Positions 32,846 through 41,513 of a stretch of DNA of 64,000 nucleotides are shown piece after piece. How positions within the stretch are numbered: position 1 is the first letter of the stretch; every line of letters starts with the position of its first letter. Location: assembly GCA_943788495.1 (NCBI GenBank), contig CALSQO010000002.1:744001-808000 (forward strand). Reading direction: 5' to 3'. This stretch comes from UA16 sp905478895 (lineage in GTDB: Bacteria; Bacteroidota; Bacteroidia; Flavobacteriales_D; Sanyastnellaceae). The translations under genes were made by a program, and so were the position numbers. The notes beneath the pieces were generated by a model that saw nothing but the letters and a program-made list of their open reading frames with translations, did not search any database and was not told the DNA's origin.

Positions 32846-35035
32846 TCACGGACAGGGTTCATCGAATGCAGCAAGTAGCACGAGTAGATCCTCAATGTTG
32901 GTGAGGCCATTGCTGTTTGCGTCACCTGGACATGGCATATTGACGCAGCCAAAGTCACTCAAGAAGACGAGCAAATCAGCCACGGTCACGACATTGTCTC
33001 CGTTCAAGTCCCCGGGACAAGAGCAGCTTTCAAATTCGCATGTTCCATCGTCAGTGACGGCTGTAGGGTCGTAATTGCAAGCGTCTGCATTGGTGCATCC
33101 GGGGTTGTCGAAGTTGCCTGCGCACAGTCCATTGAAGGTGAGGGTCGTTGCGTAGGATGCACCAATCGATGAAGCCCAAGAATTCAGAATCGTGATTGTC
33201 CAAGTCCCAGTCCCTTGGATGGGCTCAGGAAAAACGACCGATGCTACATAGGTGCCTTGTGCACTGGTGTTCCAGTTTGATGGCCAAAGGCCTGCACTGG
33301 GGCAATCCAGCGACAAATTGTAACCGCCGTATTGCAGGCAGGTGCCATCGGGGGCCGTCAACCCAACCATCATTTCATTGGCCCATGATTGATCCGGAGG
33401 AAGGTCTTGGAAGACCAAAGTTGCCTCCAACCCTGTGACGAAACCCGCTGCCTCGACGAATTCGCTGGCCGTTTCTCCGGCACTTAAATTCACATCAAAT
33501 GATGCGTCATAGGTGCATGTGCACGTGGCGCCAAAGGGCGGGTGGTAGCAGCCGCCATCGTCGATGGTGGCTTCAGCATCGTAATTGCAAGCCGACTCGT
33601 CGGTGCAGCCCGAGCACGATTCGTTTCCACCACCGCAAACGCCACATTCATCCAATTCAAAAGCGCAGGAACTGTCGTCCAAAACCGCCAAGGGGTCATA
33701 ATTGCATGCGGCAGAATCCGTACACCCATAATAGTCGCAGCTCGTCGTCCATTCCACACAATCTGTGAAGCAATCGCCATCCGAATTGATGGTTGGGATC
33801 AGCGCTTCATTGATGACCGTAGGGTGGAAATTCAAGTTGACGGATCCACCAGCAACGGCATGGCAGTAACTCATCATGGTGCCGACCTGCGGTTGCGGAT
33901 CGTTGGTGCAATCCCCTTCAGCTTCGTAACAATTGTCAATGGGGCCGCCGGACCAGCCGCACCAATGGGTGTGGTTGGAACCGAAATTATGGCCCAACTC
34001 ATGGCCCACTACGTTCAGGTTCCAGCTGTAATTATTGAGGTCATAATCGTTGCCGCTTTCCATGTAAGAACTGAATCCCGCAGCATATTGAGGAAAACAT
34101 ACTACGTCGAGGTAGGCGATGCCTCCTGTGCCGGTGTTTTGCCGGCGCGTCATCAAATGCACCAGGTCCCGTTGGATGTCTTCTAGGTTGGGATTGGTGA
34201 GCCATTCCAGTCGAAATGCATCGAGCATTGGTCCCGAATCATTCGTGATGGCATCATAAGGGTCAACCGTCTCCCACACATGGATATACGACGCTTGAAT
34301 GTTGATGGCATTGTCGAGGTCATTGGTGTAGATCGTGTTCACGCCTGCCATAACGGCCAATGCCCATTCAATGGCGGCATAGCATTCACTTTCGAAAGTT
34401 CCGTATGTATAGTAATCGATATCGATGGCGACTTCAACACACGATGTTGACGGGTTTGAAGTCGCTGGTTGCATGCCCATCGGAATGGCTTTCCGATACG
34501 GGCGCTCTTCATCGGCACCGCACTCGAATTCGAGGGGTTGTTTGGCATCAGCGAGCAAGAACAGGACGTGACGTCCATCGACGCCGTTCTTCACAGCGCT
34601 GATGTCGTATTGTTGACCTTTCCATTGCAGTGTGCCCATTACGTGGTTCTCCATAATGACGAGGGTGCCGCGCATGCCTGCACTTACGATGCGGTAGGAT
34701 AACAGCTGCGGGAGATACGCTTCTTCCGCGAATTTGCCGTCAGGCAAGGACCTTCCGATTCGGAAATCACCTGAGAATGGGAGGAAGGATTCCAGTTCGA
34801 TTTGCAGCTGCTTGCCACCTAAAAAAGGCATGGCGACCGTGAGTTCATTGTACTTAAATGCACGGATTTTCTCGAATTCAGCAGCATTCAACTCCAAGCC
34901 AACGTGGTTGTTGGCGTTGCGTGTGGGATGCTCTGAATCATTCAATTCGATGGCAGAGAATAAGGCGATGGGGTCGGTTGCTTCGGTGCATTGACCGTGC
35001 AGCGATGAGGCGAGCAACAAGGCGAAGAGGAGCAT
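32846..35035 (-). CDS. Secreted reprolysin-like metalloprotease with MopE-like repeats and dockerin-like tail
   Basis: A 729-residue secreted protease. A short hydrophobic leader (LLFALLLASSLHGQ) is followed by a propeptide-like region. The metzincin site HELGHNFGSNH is at residues 345-355, with the Met-turn TMMSYCHA, which is the M12B reprolysin type. Next come two repeats of the GCTDSAACNYDPLAVLDDSSC type around an ECGVCGG segment, then a proprotein-convertase P-like beta domain (WTITILNSWASSIGASYATTL). Another repeat and two dockerin-like EF loops (DLNGDNVVTVADLLVFLSDFGC, DANSNGLTNIEDLLVLLAAF) end it. The ATG at 35035 gives a leader without a basic n-region, so the start is uncertain. A paralogue lies at 51.4-53.8 kb. 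Confidence 0.88.
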   Translation of the reverse strand: MLLFALLLASSLHGQCTEATDPIALFSAIELNDSEHPTRNANNHVGLELNAAEFEKIRAFKYNELTVAMPFLGGKQLQIELESFLPFSGDFRIGRSLPDGKFAEEAYLPQLLSYRIVSAGMRGTLVIMENHVMGTLQWKGQQYDISAVKNGVDGRHVLFLLADAKQPLEFECGADEERPYRKAIPMGMQPATSNPSTSCVEVAIDIDYYTYGTFESECYAAIEWALAVMAGVNTIYTNDLDNAINIQASYIHVWETVDPYDAITNDSGPMLDAFRLEWLTNPNLEDIQRDLVHLMTRRQNTGTGGIAYLDVVCFPQYAAGFSSYMESGNDYDLNNYSWNLNVVGHELGHNFGSNHTHWCGWSGGPIDNCYEAEGDCTNDPQPQVGTMMSYCHAVAGGSVNLNFHPTVINEALIPTINSDGDCFTDCVEWTTSCDYYGCTDSAACNYDPLAVLDDSSCAFELDECGVCGGGNESCSGCTDESACNYDAEATIDDGGCYHPPFGATCTCTYDASFDVNLSAGETASEFVEAAGFVTGLEATLVFQDLPPDQSWANEMMVGLTAPDGTCLQYGGYNLSLDCPSAGLWPSNWNTSAQGTYVASVVFPEPIQGTGTWTITILNSWASSIGASYATTLTFNGLCAGNFDNPGCTNADACNYDPTAVTDDGTCEFESCSCPGDLNGDNVVTVADLLVFLSDFGCVNMPCPGDANSNGLTNIEDLLVLLAAFDEPCP

Positions 35036-35152
35036 GAAAAATGCGGAAAGACCTCTGAAGAAATGCGGGTGAAGCGAGTTTGGTTTCCATATCGAACAAT
35101 TTCATGAAAGATAATGCATTTCAATTTTGCATCTTTGCACCGTCTTTGAACC

Positions 35153-35226
35153 GGTTCCGTAGCTCAACCGGATAGAGCATCTGCCTTCTAAGCAGACGGT
35201 TTTGGGTTCGAGTCCCAACGGAATCA
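35153..35226 (+). tRNA. tRNA-Arg (TCT), integration site of the island
   Basis: GGTTCCG (35153-35159) pairs with CGGAATC (35219-35225). The anticodon stem TCTGC/GCAGA encloses CTTCTAA with anticodon TCT. The 3' 17 bases of the tRNA plus one base form the left attachment repeat, so the tRNA remains whole after integration. Confidence 0.96.
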
Positions 35227-35227
35227 C
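35210..35227 (+). repeat. attL, 18-bp direct repeat in tRNA-Arg
   Basis: GAGTCCCAACGGAATCAC, identical to 46164-46181. It covers the 3' half of the T-arm and the acceptor strand. Confidence 0.88.
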
Positions 35228-35236
35228 TTTTAAACC

Positions 35237-35266
35237 AAGCCCATGCCCCAACAGGTGTGGGCTTTT
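35237..35266 (+). terminator. Terminator inside the island, after tRNA-Arg
   Basis: AAGCCCA (35237-35243) pairs with TGGGCTT (35258-35264), with an extra CC/GG inside, followed by T. It is supplied by the element and would replace the displaced native terminator. Confidence 0.7.
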
Positions 35267-35362
35267 TCGTGCTGAATTGCTTGTATTTACTGTGGATAAC
35301 GTGTGGATTATTGAGTAAATGAAGAAATCTAAGTATCTTTTGTGATGCTTAGATTGGTCCAA

Positions 35363-35386
35363 AAACGCCCCACAAAACGCCCCACA
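35363..35386 (+). repeat. Left arm-type repeat, abutting the integrase start
   Basis: Two CGCCCCACA units separated by AAA and preceded by AAA. The same 24 bases recur at 46085-46108 in the same orientation. The last base is the A of the integrase ATG, so a protein bound here could also control integrase expression. Confidence 0.75.
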
Positions 35387-36741
35387 TGAAATTCAGATTG
35401 CTGTTACCAAACCCCTCACGGCCTACGAATTCAGTTCAGTTGGTTACGTTCATCAATCGGGAGCGGATTAAGATTGGGACAGGGGTAGCGGTGCCTACCG
35501 ACCAATGGGATTCGAGTTCACAGAAAATAAAGGCGGGCAATGACAAATCTCTTGTTGCCTTGCAGAGTGAACTGGAAAAAGCTGTTCATCAAATTGTGAT
35601 GCTCCACAATCAATTGACAGTCATGGACGATGATGAGCTGACGGCCGCTGGTTTTCGTGAGGCCGTGGCTCGAATGCGCAAGGGGTTGAAGGGAGCTTCC
35701 GTGAGGTCATTGTCCTTGAATCAATGGGTTGATGAGCTTATGGACCAAGTGGAAAGTGGAAAGAGGTTTACTCCGAATGGCACAGCATTGACCATTGGTG
35801 CAATAAAACGTTACAGGGTGGTGCACAGGTTGATCGCGGATTTCAGGAATGAGAAGTTTGGCAATCGACAAATCAAGTTCCAAGATGTAAATGTCCAGTT
35901 TGTCAATGAATGGAAACGCTGGAGGGCGGAAGGTGCGACATTAGGTCGCAGGGTTCTTCGAAAACCAGTAACAGCTAATGTGATTCGTAATGACATGAAG
36001 ATGCTTAGGATGTGGATGAAGGAGTCATGCCACCTCGGATTGCACGAAAATCGCATTTGGGAAACTGATGTCATGAAAATGAAGGAGGTTCAAGCTGTTG
36101 TGTTTCACTTGACTCCTGAGGAGCTGGATAAGCTGGAAAAAGCGAATTTCAAGGCTTTGAGAAAAGGGACCAAAGGGCCAAAGTCCACAGCGCATGAAAC
36201 GGTTCGGGATATGTTTTTGATGGCATGCTGGACAGGAGGACGAATTGGGGATGTGCGCAGGTATCCCGAAATTGTGATGACGGCTTGGAATGAAAATGGA
36301 GGCAAATGCCCTGATTCAATTCACTACGTTCAAACCAAAACCAATTCAAAAGTCATTGTCCCACTATTGCCAATGGCTAAGCGGATTATTCAAAAACACC
36401 AAGGTGCTTTGCCCAAGATGCCAAACGATGCCAAGGTTAATCAAATCCTAAAGGAAGTGGTGAAGGCCGCTGGAATAAGCCGTACAATTCAATTGGTTAA
36501 TGCATCCATCGACAGACAGTCCGCTCGCACAGGTAAAATTGAGGACCTTGTTTCGTTTCATTCAGGAAGGCGATCCTTTGCTACGAATGTTTACAATATG
36601 GGGGTGTTGAGTTTGGGTGAGTTGAGGGCATTGACTGGACACAAAACAGAGGCCATGTTGATGCGTTACTTGAACGTAACACAGACAGAAGTGAGCGAAC
36701 GGGCAACTGCGCGGTTATTGGAGGCCTTCAAAGGCTCTTAA
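35386..36741 (+). CDS. Tyrosine recombinase (integrase) of the island
   Basis: A 451-residue site-specific recombinase. The N-terminus (FRLLLPNPSRPTNSVQLVTFI...RIKIGTGVAVPTDQWD) has the arm-binding domain typical of Bacteroidota integrases. A SAM-like core-binding domain spans about 105-215. The catalytic set is visible: R286 in TGGRIGDVR, H392-x-x-R395 in HSGRRSF, H419 in LTGHKTE and the nucleophile Y428 in LMRYLN. It sits first inside attL next to the tRNA, pointing inward, which is the usual arrangement for tRNA-targeting islands. All catalytic residues are present, so it may be active. Confidence 0.95.
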   Translation: MKFRLLLPNPSRPTNSVQLVTFINRERIKIGTGVAVPTDQWDSSSQKIKAGNDKSLVALQSELEKAVHQIVMLHNQLTVMDDDELTAAGFREAVARMRKGLKGASVRSLSLNQWVDELMDQVESGKRFTPNGTALTIGAIKRYRVVHRLIADFRNEKFGNRQIKFQDVNVQFVNEWKRWRAEGATLGRRVLRKPVTANVIRNDMKMLRMWMKESCHLGLHENRIWETDVMKMKEVQAVVFHLTPEELDKLEKANFKALRKGTKGPKSTAHETVRDMFLMACWTGGRIGDVRRYPEIVMTAWNENGGKCPDSIHYVQTKTNSKVIVPLLPMAKRIIQKHQGALPKMPNDAKVNQILKEVVKAAGISRTIQLVNASIDRQSARTGKIEDLVSFHSGRRSFATNVYNMGVLSLGELRALTGHKTEAMLMRYLNVTQTEVSERATARLLEAFKGS

Positions 36742-36855
36742 GTGGTTTGGGAAGATTGAGTTGGTCCGCTGTTAAAGGAGTGGCAAAGAGCAGCTTGATT
36801 TCCATTTGACATAATCTTTGTACTTTTATTGTTGGCCTGACCAATGCCAATTATC

Positions 36856-38533
36856 ATGAAGAAAGTACTTGCCGCCTTGTTTGCTGTTGCGTTGGGGTTG
36901 AACCTCAGTGCGCAAGTTCCTGATTACGTGCCGACCGATGGGTTGGTGGCGTGGTATCCGTTTAATGGGAATGCCAATGATGAGAGTGGAAATGGGAATG
37001 ATGGGGTTATTCACGGTGCTTCTGCAAGTGACGATCGTTTGGGATCGACGAATCCTCATTTCATTCGATGGCTCGATGATTATCTCTCGGTTTCAAATGA
37101 CTTCAATTTTGAAGAATTGACGCTGTCGGTTTGGATAAAGCAACATCCAACCAGCGAACATCTTCGCCATAATCGATAGGAGTTTAACCAACAACATTGG
37201 ATGGTGGATCGAAGACAATCGCCGTCAGCTACGATTCATATGCTTTACCGGGGTGTTTCAAGTGGAAATTACTTCAGGACTCAGGCTGCACGGCCTCCAC
37301 TTAATGTTGGACGCATATTGCGACGCCTATTTCGCAAGGGTACCAAAAGCTCTTCATAAATGGGGTCTAGTTGATCAGATGCTAATAGCGCGCCGTTGCA
37401 GTTCCCTGAGGCTATAATGTACTGGGCAAACGACCAATTCTGCTTTTTGGAATGGCTGTATTGATGATGTGGCTCTTTGGAACCGCGCCCTAACCGAGGA
37501 CGAAATCCACGCTCTTTACAATGCCAACTGCCCCTGCCAGGCTGCACCGATCCCACCGCCTGCAACTTTGACTAGAAGCCACCTCAGACGACGGCAGCTG
37601 TATTCCTTCAGGCTGCATGGAAACCGATGCCTGCAACTACAACGCACTAGCCGAATGCGAGGGCGAGGCGTGCGACTACACGTGTTGTCCTGGGCCAGGG
37701 TGTTGTTCAGCTGGCATGTACTGGGATTATGACTTGGAGCAATGCCTGAATTATGAAACCTGCCAAGAGGATTTGGACGGCGACGGCGTCATTGGCATCA
37801 ACGACTTGATGGAATTGCTTTCATCCTTTGGAACGATGTGTGAGGAGACCTGAAACAGGCGAATTCACTTGCGGCGACCCGATGAACTATCACGGCTACG
37901 ATTACGCTACGGTGCAGATTGGGGAGCAGTGCTGGTTTGCTGAGAATCTTGCGGACAGAGTTGTATCAGAATGGAGATGAGATCCCGTTGCCAATTTCGG
38001 ATGAAGAGTGGACAATGCTGGAAGACACAGGCTATGGCGGAATGGCGTATCCTAATGAATCTGTTGGCGCTTTTAATGAGTTTGGCGCTCTTTACAATTG
38101 GAACGCTGTCATTGATAACCGTCAGCTTTGTCCGCAAGGATGGCATATCCCCTCCCATCTTGAATGGGGGCAAATGGAGGCTTTCGCAGGCATGGAATTC
38201 TCTGAATCGCTCGTTTGGACGTACAATTATGGTAATGTTGGAGATGCTATTAAATCTGCTGAGTGGAACTGCCCAGCCTGGAACGGACAAAACGTCTTTG
38301 GCTTTTCTGCACTGCCAGCTGGCTACCGTACCAATGGGGGGTATGATTCTTTTGGTTCATTTGGATACTGGTGGTCGTCATCGTCATTGGCCGACCTCGA
38401 TTGGAGTTCTCAAGAAGATCATGGTGTCTTTCGCTTCGTTACTGAATCTGGGTCATATTGGTTTTATAACACTCAAGCATCGGGAAGCAACATAGGCATC
38501 TCCGTCCGCTGCCTCAAAGACACTGAAGAATGA
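36856..38533 (+). pseudogene. LamG-MopE repeat-dockerin-FISUMP secreted protein, copy 1, multiply frameshifted
   Basis: ATG 36856 opens a signal peptide (VLAALFAVALGLNLSAQ) and a LamG-type domain beginning YVPTDGLVAWYPFNGNANDES. The frame breaks at 37179. Recognisable pieces continue in other frames: CIDDVALWNRALTEDEIHALYN (about 37460-37530), a GCMETDACNYNALAECEGEAC repeat, a dockerin-like DLDGDGVIGINDLMELLSSFG, then MNYHGYDYATVQIGEQCW and a FISUMP domain (LYNWNAVIDNRQLCPQGWHIPS to SVRCLKD) in the open frame 37919-38533. At least four single-base indels are needed to join them. The intact architecture is shown by copy 3. The stop overlaps the ATG of copy 2. Confidence 0.7.
37540..37947 (+). 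repeat. About 400-bp near-identical segment shared with 42275-42685
   Basis: It covers the MopE-type repeat, dockerin-like loop and FISUMP start of copy 1. Differences from the second copy are a few substitutions and single-base indels, far fewer than in the surrounding LamG parts. Confidence 0.8.
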
Positions 38534-39633
38534 AAAAGCTACTGACCATATTGTTTGCTGTTGCGTTGGGGTTGAACCTCAGTGCGCAGACGGATTACGT
38601 TGAAACTTGGGACCCTGATGCCGATGGGGACGATTTGATTGGCGTCAGCGATTTGCTTGCCTGCTTGAGTTTGTTTGCAGGAAGAGGACATGGATGACGA
38701 CGGCATTTGGGACTCACAGGATGACTGTGTGGGGGCCTACGATGAGTGCGAGGTTTGCAACGGGCCTGGACCTCAAATCCTCGGAATTGATACCATCATC
38801 GTTTACTACGACTCCTTGTACGCTGAGGCGATTGATGAATGGTGGGTGTATGAGCTGTACTCTGATACGCTCTTGACGTATTTGTGCGAAAACCCAGGGT
38901 GTATGGACCCAACAGCGGACAATTACGACCCCTATGCGATTGAGGAGGATGGAAGTTGCGTGTATTCATGGCAGGTCCCGTTTGTGATTTCGAATCAGCG
39001 TTTACTTATCGACGGCTACACCTACGATTTGGTGGCCATTGGCGACCAATGTTGGTTTGCGGAGAACCTGCGGAATGAGCATTACGCCAACGGCGATGCG
39101 ATTCCTGCCAATCTGAGCGTCAGCGAGTGGGCAATACAGCCTCTGGTGCTGTTGCTGTGTACGGAGAAGGTGAAGGATGCGACAACCTTTCACCTGACAT
39201 CGACGCATGCGACCCTCGAGTCCTGGAGGAATATGGCCGCCTGTACAACTGGTACGCCGTGGACGATGCGCGTGGCTTGTGTCCGAGCGGTTGGCACGTT
39301 CCTACGGACGGAGAGTGGACCGTGATGAGAGATTTCCTGGGTGGACAATGTTTGGCTGGTGGCCAGATGAAGACCACCTACGGTTGGCACAATGGTGGCA
39401 ACGGTACGAACTCGAGCGGTTTTGCAGGTTTGCCGGGCGGCAGCCGCGGTGACGGCTTCGGTGGCTTCGTCTACGTCGCCGGAGAACATGGGGTCTGGTG
39501 GAGTTCCTCGCCCGGTGGGTTAAGCGCATGGTCCGACATATTCTGGGATCTGGTACAACGACTGTAGTCTACTCGGCAGGCTAGCAACTTATCTGAACAA
39601 AATGGCTTTTCAGTTCGTTGCGTTCGGGATTAA
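38530..39633 (+). pseudogene. Dockerin-FISUMP secreted protein, copy 2, multiply frameshifted
   Basis: ATG 38530 overlaps the stop of copy 1 (ATGA). The signal peptide LLTILFAVALGLNLSAQ leads straight into an EF-like loop (DADGDDLIGVSDLLACLSLF). After a frameshift near 38675 the frame carries DMDDDGIWDSQDDCVGAYDECEVCNGPGP, a repeat (GCMDPTADNYDPYAIEEDGSC) and the start of FISUMP (DLVAIGDQCWFAENLRNEHYANG). Another shift near 39125 leads to YGRLYNWYAVDDARGLCPSGWH and WWSSSPGG. The true C-terminus NGFSVRCVRD, ending at 39633, is in yet another frame. At least three indels are present. No LamG domain is found, unlike its neighbours. Confidence 0.68.
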
Positions 39634-39770
39634 AAACGCGGGCTTGTGGGGGGCTTGACCCTTTGATTCTTTGTCCTTTCCTCAAGCCGTTTTAAGGCCG
39701 TTACAACCGCCTTCAATCGTTCGTGGTACACTCGCAGTTCTTCGATGGTTTTGATGTCGTTCATGGGCCT
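39607..39770 (+). repeat. 164-bp direct repeat, unit A (FISUMP end plus convergent small ORF)
   Basis: Nearly identical to 43171-43331. It begins in the last FISUMP codons (FSVRCVRD-stop) and ends just after the start codon of the minus-strand ORF. Unit B lacks one codon-sized triplet. Confidence 0.85.
39630..39764 (-). CDS. Conserved 44-residue ORF convergent to FISUMP gene, copy A
   Basis: Read on the minus strand from ATG 39764, the product begins MNDIKTIEELRVYHERLKAV and ends RVKPPTSPRF, with a heptad-like charged helix between. Its stop (TTA on the plus strand, 39630-39632) overlaps the stop of the FISUMP gene. The second copy at 43194-43325 differs by an in-frame codon loss and by synonymous changes at two Leu-Arg codons plus V-Y to A-H. 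This pattern points to real protein coding. I do not recognise the family; a short coiled-coil or helix-turn type is the most that can be said. Confidence 0.55.
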   Translation of the reverse strand: MNDIKTIEELRVYHERLKAVVTALKRLEERTKNQRVKPPTSPRF

Positions 39771-39918
39771 CGCCATTGAACTCAAAAAGGATTCAGGTGG
39801 ACGAGTCAGTCCGAGCCAAAAGGAGTGGCAACACGCGCTTGAAATGCGTGGATACAAAGCCACCGTTGCCAAGGGTTATGACGAGGCTGTGAGGGTGCTT
39901 GAATGGTATTTGGATTGA
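39763..39918 (+). pseudogene. VRR-NUC nuclease remnant
   Basis: The plus-strand frame from ATG 39763 gives 51 residues: MGLAIELKKDSGGRVSPSQ followed by KEWQHALEMRGYKATVAKGY and a short helical tail. This matches the C-terminal half of VRR-NUC domains: the IELKK of the PD-x-ExK site, then the GRVSPxQKEW and GYxAxVAxGxDEA motifs. The N-terminal half with the catalytic Asp is missing, so the piece cannot be an active nuclease. It is probably debris from an earlier cargo gene joined to unit A of the repeat. Confidence 0.6.
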
Positions 39919-39934
39919 TTTATCGATAATTCCG

Positions 39935-39942
39935 TACTTTTG
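39935..39942 (+). promoter_or_regulatory. -7 promoter box TACTTTTG for the second LamG module
   Basis: A perfect TAnnTTTG match, 17 bases before ATG 39960, with a TTG at 39915-39917 (17 bases upstream). Confidence 0.55.
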
Positions 39943-39983
39943 ATCCAATCAAATTGCCATGAAGAAACTCATTACCATATTGT

Positions 39984-41513
39984 TTGCCTGTTGCGTTGGG
40001 GTTGAACCTCAGCGCGCAAGTTCCTAATTACGTGCCGACCGAAGGGTTGGTGGCTTGGTATCCATTCAATGGGAATGCCTCTGATGAGAGCGGGAATGAA
40101 CAAGACGGTGAAATCGTCGGTGCCCAGCTCACCGTTGATCGATTCGGTCTGAGCGAATCCGCGTACTCCTTTGATCACACCCGAATTGAAATTGAAAATT
40201 CGGCTACCAATGATCAATTCAAAACCATTTCATTTTGGTTCATGTCCAGTTCCCCTGGAATCCAAGTTGCATTCAAGCAGAACATCTATGTCGGCCACGG
40301 GTACGAAAGGGTAAGTTGTGCTATCCAATGGAATGGAACGCATTTTGCAGGCAAGGAAGTGTGCAATGCCGCTTGGCAATATGACAACGTTGGAGGGGAC
40401 GTCAATGATGGCATTTGGCATCACTACGTCGGAATCTTGGACTCCACTCAAAAAAGACTTTACATAGACGGCACTTTTCTGGATGAAAGTGAATTCAATC
40501 CAGAAAACATGTGTTCAGGTGGAGACCTCATCATCGGACAAGAGTGGGACGGTGTGCCCTATGACTTCATCGGTGACCTCGATGATTTCGGCTTCTGGGA
40601 TCGCGCCCTCACTGAAGAAGAAATCCAGGCTCTATGGAATGCGCCAGCGCTAGTACCTGGCTGCACCGAAAGCACTGCTTGCAACTTCAATGAAGAGGCT
40701 AATATTGAAGATGACAGCTGCGTCTATCCGCTGTTCGGCGAAGATTGTGAAACGGGCGGTGCCGCATGTGGAGAAGGGACGATTTGGGACTCTAGCCTTC
40801 AATCCTGCGTTGGATTCGACGAATGTCCTTCTGATCTGAATGATGATGGCATTGTTGGTATCAATGACTTGCTGTCCTTGCTATCAGATTTTGGAATGGA
40901 ATGCCCGCCTGAAATGGCTGAATGGACGTGCGGCGATCCCGTCAATTACCACGGATACGATTACGCCACGGTGCAGATTGGGGACCAATGTTGGTTTGCT
41001 GAGAATTTGAGGACGGAGTTGTATCAGAATGGCGATTCGATACCTGGAGATTTTAGCTCAAGCGATTGGGGCGCTTTGGACATAGGAGCGCAAACAGTCT
41101 ACGGCTCAAATGAATCTAATCTCACTGATTGGGGAAGGATGTACAATTGGTACAGCACAGTTGATCTAAGAAATATTTGTCCAACTGGTTGGTCGACACC
41201 AAGTGAAGGGTCCGTTGCAGTCTTACTTGGATTCGTCGAACAGAATGACTGGGGTGTTGCAGGCTTAAAAGCAGAATCTGGCTGGGCGAGTGAAAATGGA
41301 ACGAATATTTCGGGATTCAACTTTCTGCCTGGGGGGTATAGAAAGCCAGATGGCTCTTACACTCAAGGTGGCAATGTCGGATACTTATGGTCCAAATCAA
41401 GTGCAGACGAAGAATTGGCCTTTGGACTAACAATCGGTTCTAATGTTTATGTTCCAGGGCCTTCTTACAAGGTGGAAGGCTTCTCCGTCCGCTGCATCAA
41501 GGACTCCGAATAA
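39984..41513 (+). CDS. LamG-repeat-dockerin-FISUMP secreted protein, copy 3 (nearly intact)
   Basis: The open frame gives 509 residues and shows the full architecture. A LamG/concanavalin-like domain (about 10-220; LVAWYPFNGNASDESGNEQDG to DLDDFGFWDRALTEEEIQAL) is followed by a GCTESTACNFNEEANIEDDSC repeat. A dockerin-like loop (DLNDDGIVGINDLLSLLSDFG) leads to a FISUMP domain (CGDPVNYHGYDYATVQIGDQCW to FSVRCIKDSE). By comparison with copies 1 and 4 the true ATG is at 39960, opening MKKLITILFA. One extra C near 39987-39991 throws the signal peptide out of frame. As the sequence stands the product would not be exported. It ends in a TAATG overlap with copy 4. Confidence 0.8.
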   Translation: MPVALGLNLSAQVPNYVPTEGLVAWYPFNGNASDESGNEQDGEIVGAQLTVDRFGLSESAYSFDHTRIEIENSATNDQFKTISFWFMSSSPGIQVAFKQNIYVGHGYERVSCAIQWNGTHFAGKEVCNAAWQYDNVGGDVNDGIWHHYVGILDSTQKRLYIDGTFLDESEFNPENMCSGGDLIIGQEWDGVPYDFIGDLDDFGFWDRALTEEEIQALWNAPALVPGCTESTACNFNEEANIEDDSCVYPLFGEDCETGGAACGEGTIWDSSLQSCVGFDECPSDLNDDGIVGINDLLSLLSDFGMECPPEMAEWTCGDPVNYHGYDYATVQIGDQCWFAENLRTELYQNGDSIPGDFSSSDWGALDIGAQTVYGSNESNLTDWGRMYNWYSTVDLRNICPTGWSTPSEGSVAVLLGFVEQNDWGVAGLKAESGWASENGTNISGFNFLPGGYRKPDGSYTQGGNVGYLWSKSSADEELAFGLTIGSNVYVPGPSYKVEGFSVRCIKDSE

